Of a DNA stretch of 9,010 nt, positions 6,591-9,010 are shown in pieces; the stretch's first letter is position 1, and each line of letters begins with the position of its first letter. Under the pieces are notes generated by a model. That model saw only the letters and a list, made by a program, of their open reading frames with translations, did no database searches and was not told the DNA's origin. The translations under genes and the position numbers were made by a program. The DNA lies in the NCBI RefSeq assembly GCF_045862745.1, contig NZ_BQXN01000037.1, positions 1 through 9,010 on the forward strand, written 5' to 3'. The DNA is from Furfurilactobacillus entadae. Its GTDB lineage: Bacteria > Bacillota > Bacilli > Lactobacillales > Lactobacillaceae.

Positions 6591-8294
6591 TTAATCATTC
6601 CAATTAACTGTCTTTGTGTTACCCAGTATGAGCGCTTTATTACTGTAATTAATTAATTTGTTCTCTTTTGTTTTTTCTTCTTCCGTCTGATGATTCGCTT
6701 GCATTTCAAACAAAAATCCAAAACAACCAGGAACAAACGATAATAGTACCCAGCAACTTCCAGAAATAGAAATACATGTAATTATTGTAAACAACGAAAA
6801 TAAGATTCCTTGATAATGCTTTCGCATTGCATACAAAAAACCAATACGTTCGTTAACCTTTGGTGTGACTATAAATTTAGCAGGTTTATTCAGTAAAGCA
6901 AGTACAGTAGACTTAACTGTAATAAAATAAAAAGATCCATATAATAGACTCAATTCTATTTCATAAAACAATAAATCTAGTAATTTTGTTCCATTTTTCA
7001 ACTGAAAAACACTATCTACCAAAGTTTGGCTAAAATAACAGATTAACGTAGGTACTAACATAAACAATTGCGTGACTAGTGGAATGTGCAACTCGGGACA
7101 AATTAAACTAGTAATAACTAAACTAATGTATTGAAATGCATTTATAGGAACCGACAATGTAAAACAAAACAAGTCAATCTTTTGATAGATGCTGATGGTT
7201 TTTGATTTAATTATTTTACGTGAATAGTTTCGAAAAAATTCAAAATTAGCAGCACAAAACTTACTAGATCTAATCATTAGCGCTGTCATATTAACAGGAA
7301 ATTCTTCATTACCGTATATCTGAGAAGCAAATTTAATATTCCACCCTTTTAGAACAGCTTCAACAGAAGTACATAAATCTTCGGCCACTGCATATGGTAT
7401 TTGCCCAATATCTTCAAAACATTCACGTGATATCATGACGCCATGTCCTAATTCAATGCATAACGCGCCGCCAGTTTCTTTCACGGCAATATTCGAATGT
7501 TTTTTATTTAACCACCCGCCTTCCGCACTACGCACAACATTTTGCACTGGCCAAAAAGCATTACCGGATCTCGCAAACGTATTCATAAAAGAATTATAAT
7601 TTTGTCCACTAACATGGTTACATTGAAGAATGCCTATTTCATTGTAATAAAACATCTTTAAACATTTTTCTACAAATCTATTTTCTAGTAATTCATCACT
7701 ATCTAAAATAACAAAATAATCGTAGTCATGTTTGTTATTGCATAAATAATGATTTAGGTTTCCAGCTTTAGCATGTGTATTTTCAGAGTCTCTGACTAAT
7801 TTAACAGTAGGGTGAGATAACACAAACTCATCAATCATTTTGATATATTCAGGGTCTGTAGAGTTATCCAGAATAATTCCTTGAGTGTTCTCATATGTTT
7901 GTTCTAAACATTGGGCTAGCGCATATGGTAAGAAATCGTTATAAGTTGTATACAACAACTCAACTTTAGGATGCCAGTCCGCTGGTATTTCTTTTGCAAG
8001 TATTGCTAGTTCTGCATCTTTGGCTTTGTCTTTAATACAAAAATATCGGATAGCAATAAAAATATTAACTATTCCAAACAGAAAGAAAAGAGCCACAAAT
8101 AATTGATTAAATATGATTAAAGAAATTTCAAATGGTTGTTTTCTAGCTAGAATAGGTAACACACTGTCAATGTATGTTAAATATTCATATAATGACATAA
8201 CAAACAACCAAGTGACGAGAACTGTTGGCATAAGAATTGGTTTTGAATGAAATAAGCGTATTTTTTTTGTATTCAAATCAATGTTTTTGGACAT
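6591..8294 (-). CDS. Membrane-embedded family 2 glycosyltransferase (BcsA/curdlan-synthase-like)
   Basis: A 567-residue processive-type glycosyltransferase that would use a nucleotide sugar on the cytoplasmic face and probably feed a polysaccharide to the outside. Two helices (about 20-42 and 57-86) precede the catalytic domain. That domain shows LDNSTD (142-147), HAKAGNLN (174-181), the metal-binding DSD (198-200), ETGGAL (273-278) and the acceptor-side AEDLCTSVEAVLKGW (304-318). The canonical QxxRW motif is replaced by a MIRSSKFC region (340-347). Further helices follow between about 370 and 545, then a charged tail of about 35 residues. No PilZ domain is present. GAGAGGA lies about eleven bases before ATG 8294, a slightly long spacing. 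No accessory subunit or sugar-modifying gene is adjacent, so the polymer is unknown. No lesions are seen. Confidence 0.85.
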   Translation of the reverse strand: MSKNIDLNTKKIRLFHSKPILMPTVLVTWLFVMSLYEYLTYIDSVLPILARKQPFEISLIIFNQLFVALFFLFGIVNIFIAIRYFCIKDKAKDAELAILAKEIPADWHPKVELLYTTYNDFLPYALAQCLEQTYENTQGIILDNSTDPEYIKMIDEFVLSHPTVKLVRDSENTHAKAGNLNHYLCNNKHDYDYFVILDSDELLENRFVEKCLKMFYYNEIGILQCNHVSGQNYNSFMNTFARSGNAFWPVQNVVRSAEGGWLNKKHSNIAVKETGGALCIELGHGVMISRECFEDIGQIPYAVAEDLCTSVEAVLKGWNIKFASQIYGNEEFPVNMTALMIRSSKFCAANFEFFRNYSRKIIKSKTISIYQKIDLFCFTLSVPINAFQYISLVITSLICPELHIPLVTQLFMLVPTLICYFSQTLVDSVFQLKNGTKLLDLLFYEIELSLLYGSFYFITVKSTVLALLNKPAKFIVTPKVNERIGFLYAMRKHYQGILFSLFTIITCISISGSCWVLLSFVPGCFGFLFEMQANHQTEEEKTKENKLINYSNKALILGNTKTVNWND

Positions 8295-8336
8295 TTATAT
8301 CGTATTCCTCTCGTCTTACATCGAATAGCTAAATTT

Positions 8337-8370
8337 TTTATAATTTAATTTTACACAATTGAATTATAAA
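8337..8370. promoter_or_regulatory. Inverted repeat overlapping the glycosyltransferase promoter
   Basis: TTTATAATT (8337-8345) and AATTATAAA (8362-8370) form a perfect nine-base inverted repeat 16 bases apart. The right arm contains the -10 of the glycosyltransferase promoter, so a dimeric regulator bound here would block it. The arms are AT-only, which raises the chance of coincidence. Confidence 0.3.
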
Positions 8371-8390
8371 CTTTTGTTAAAAGAAATCAA
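8363..8390 (-). promoter_or_regulatory. Sigma-A promoter of the glycosyltransferase gene
   Basis: On the minus strand TTGATT (8385-8390) and a perfect TATAAT (8363-8368) are separated by 16 bases, about 70 bases before the start codon at 8294. The predicted leader of about 60 bases includes the ribosome binding site at 8306-8312. Confidence 0.7.
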
Positions 8391-8462
8391 TGTGAAAAGA
8401 GTAACTAATCTCGTTTGTGAAGTGAATCGTTCCGTTCAAAAAAGGCTTCACCTCTGACCTTT

Positions 8463-8497
8463 ACCCCGAAAGTTGAAACAAACTTTCGGGGTTTTCT
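8463..8497 (+). terminator. Hairpin/terminator just before the IS3 transposase start
   Basis: ACCCCGAAAGTT (8463-8474) pairs perfectly over 12 bases with AACTTTCGGGGT (8481-8492) around a six-base loop, and TTTTCTT follows. It can act as a terminator for transcripts entering the element. The GGGG that could serve as ribosome binding site for ATG 8499 (8488-8491) lies in its 3' arm. Transcripts reading through from outside would therefore hide that site, a known way for insertion sequences to limit transposase expression. Confidence 0.75.
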
Positions 8498-8498
8498 T

Positions 8499-8799
8499 AT
8501 GACTAAAATTTCTATTGAAACTAAGATTATCGCTGTTGAAAAGTGGAAACAACAAAATCACGCATCAATAACAGCGACCTGTGGTCACTTTGGCTTCGCT
8601 TCAGTGGAGGCTACTGTGCGCTGGGAACGGCTTTATAATTTATATGGTAGTCAAGTGTTGTTAGAGATGTGAACGGGAGTGAAACCACATCGCAAAAGAA
8701 TCAGATCAGGAACGCATCAAACGCCTCGAACAAGAGAATTTATCATTGCGGATACGCTTAGACGCCTTAAAAAATTACAAGCCTTGAGAAAGCGTCCAA
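8499..8799 (+). pseudogene. IS3-family transposase orfA (helix-turn-helix protein), broken
   Basis: The OrfA product recognises the IS ends and supplies the N-terminal part of the OrfAB transposase. From ATG 8499 the frame reads MTKISIETKIIAVEKWKQQN with ATVRWERLYNLYGSQVLL, the HTH typical of these proteins, and stops at TGA 8670-8672 after 57 residues. Beyond that TGA the same frame gives TGVKPHRK. One extra A in the run at 8694-8697 then shifts to ESDQERIKRLEQENLSLRIR, the leucine-zipper-like helix of OrfA. At 8769-8774 six A residues stand where seven would read DALKKLQALRKRP. A seven-A run read as A AAA AAA would be the -1 slippery site into orfB, so that signal is damaged as well. At least three lesions are present. 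Confidence 0.75.
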
Positions 8800-9010
8800 C
8801 CAAGAACTCGCACAAGTCATCATCGAGCTCAGGGCCAAATACCGATTAGTTGACTTGATTGCGGCTTTACCGATTTCAATGTCTGTCTTTCAATATTGGC
8901 AAGCAAAATTTCAGCAACCCGATAGGTTTGCCAACTTAAAACGCATGATTACGACGGTTTTCAATGAACAGCATGGCAACTATGGTGTTCCACGGGTATC
9001 AGTAGTTGTG
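8771..9010 (+). CDS. IS3-family transposase orfB, N-terminal part (cut by window edge)
   Basis: An 80-codon stretch, open to the right edge, encodes the start of the DDE transposase. It reads KITSLEKASNQELAQVI and then RAKYRLVDLIAALPISMSVF, QYWQAKFQQPDRFA and LKRMITTVFNEQHGNYGVPR, matching the conserved HTH-like region (KY.l..ll....i..s.yYyw....pd....l...i..if..h.g.YG.rR) before the catalytic core. The catalytic aspartates lie outside the window. It has no start codon of its own at the left, as expected for a frame normally entered by -1 frameshifting from orfA. With the orfA lesions it is probably not translated, although the visible part has no stop. Confidence 0.7.

Larger units (their letters stand above)
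8416..9010 (+). mobile_element. IS3-family insertion sequence, left part, degenerate
   Basis: The transposase frames identify an IS3-family element (IS150-like layout, orfA then orfB in the -1 frame) that runs off the right edge. The left end is placed tentatively at the TG of TGTGAAGTG near 8416, since IS3 elements begin with TG; the right end is outside the window, so no target duplication can be checked. GTGAAG (8417-8422) and CTTCAC (8446-8451) form a small inverted repeat in the end region. The insertion lies about 25 bases upstream of the glycosyltransferase -35 and so may have replaced its upstream regulatory sequence. The element carries several orfA lesions and is probably inactive. 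Confidence 0.75.

Overview
The window looks like an accessory or degraded-island segment from a low-GC Gram-positive bacterium of the Lactobacillaceae. This assignment is an inference from strong AGGAGG-type ribosome binding sites, moderately AT-rich coding sequence, and the overall style of the permease, glycosyltransferase and transposase proteins. No rRNA, tRNA, CRISPR array or intact phage gene is visible. Three long genes are intact: an RclA-type flavoprotein disulfide reductase, an APC-family permease and a membrane glycosyltransferase. They sit among remnants of mobile and plasmid-type genes, several of which carry identifiable lesions.

Layout. Positions 1-324 (minus) are a piece of a MobP/MobL relaxase that keeps its histidine motif but has a frameshift. 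Positions 319-618 (plus) are a small two-helix membrane protein gene with an in-frame TGA. Positions 619-925 hold no recognisable gene. A minus-strand block follows, in transcription order: an rclA-like gene (2756 to 1401) with its own extended -10 promoter, then a 5'-truncated HigB/Gp49-type toxin (1392 to 1216), an overlapping XRE antitoxin broken by a frameshift and a stop codon (1241 to 974), and a terminator at 934-960. A bidirectional terminator at 2947-2978 separates this block from another decayed minus-strand gene (3266 to 2982, two in-frame ambers).

On the plus strand follow an intact APC permease (3402-4754) and a 14-helix-type MFS efflux gene (4851-6294), inactivated by a nonsense codon and a one-base frameshift and closed by a strong terminator at 6387-6420. 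Next, on the minus strand, is an intact family 2 membrane glycosyltransferase (8294 to 6591) with a clear promoter. The right edge (about 8416-9010) is the left part of an IS3-family element, with a hairpin covering the transposase start region and several lesions in orfA.

How it works together: the live functions are probably oxidant defence (RclA), amino-acid or amine transport (permease) and surface polysaccharide synthesis (glycosyltransferase). They appear to be independent transcription units, not one pathway. The relaxase, toxin-antitoxin and IS3 remnants suggest that the region passed through a plasmid or was repeatedly hit by mobile DNA. I found no convincing new multi-gene system. 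The most useful oddities are the toxin-antitoxin remnant joined to the end of rclA, a diverged 44-bp repeat with hairpin potential (882-925 and 6502-6545), the decayed double-amber gene, and the doubly broken MFS transporter.
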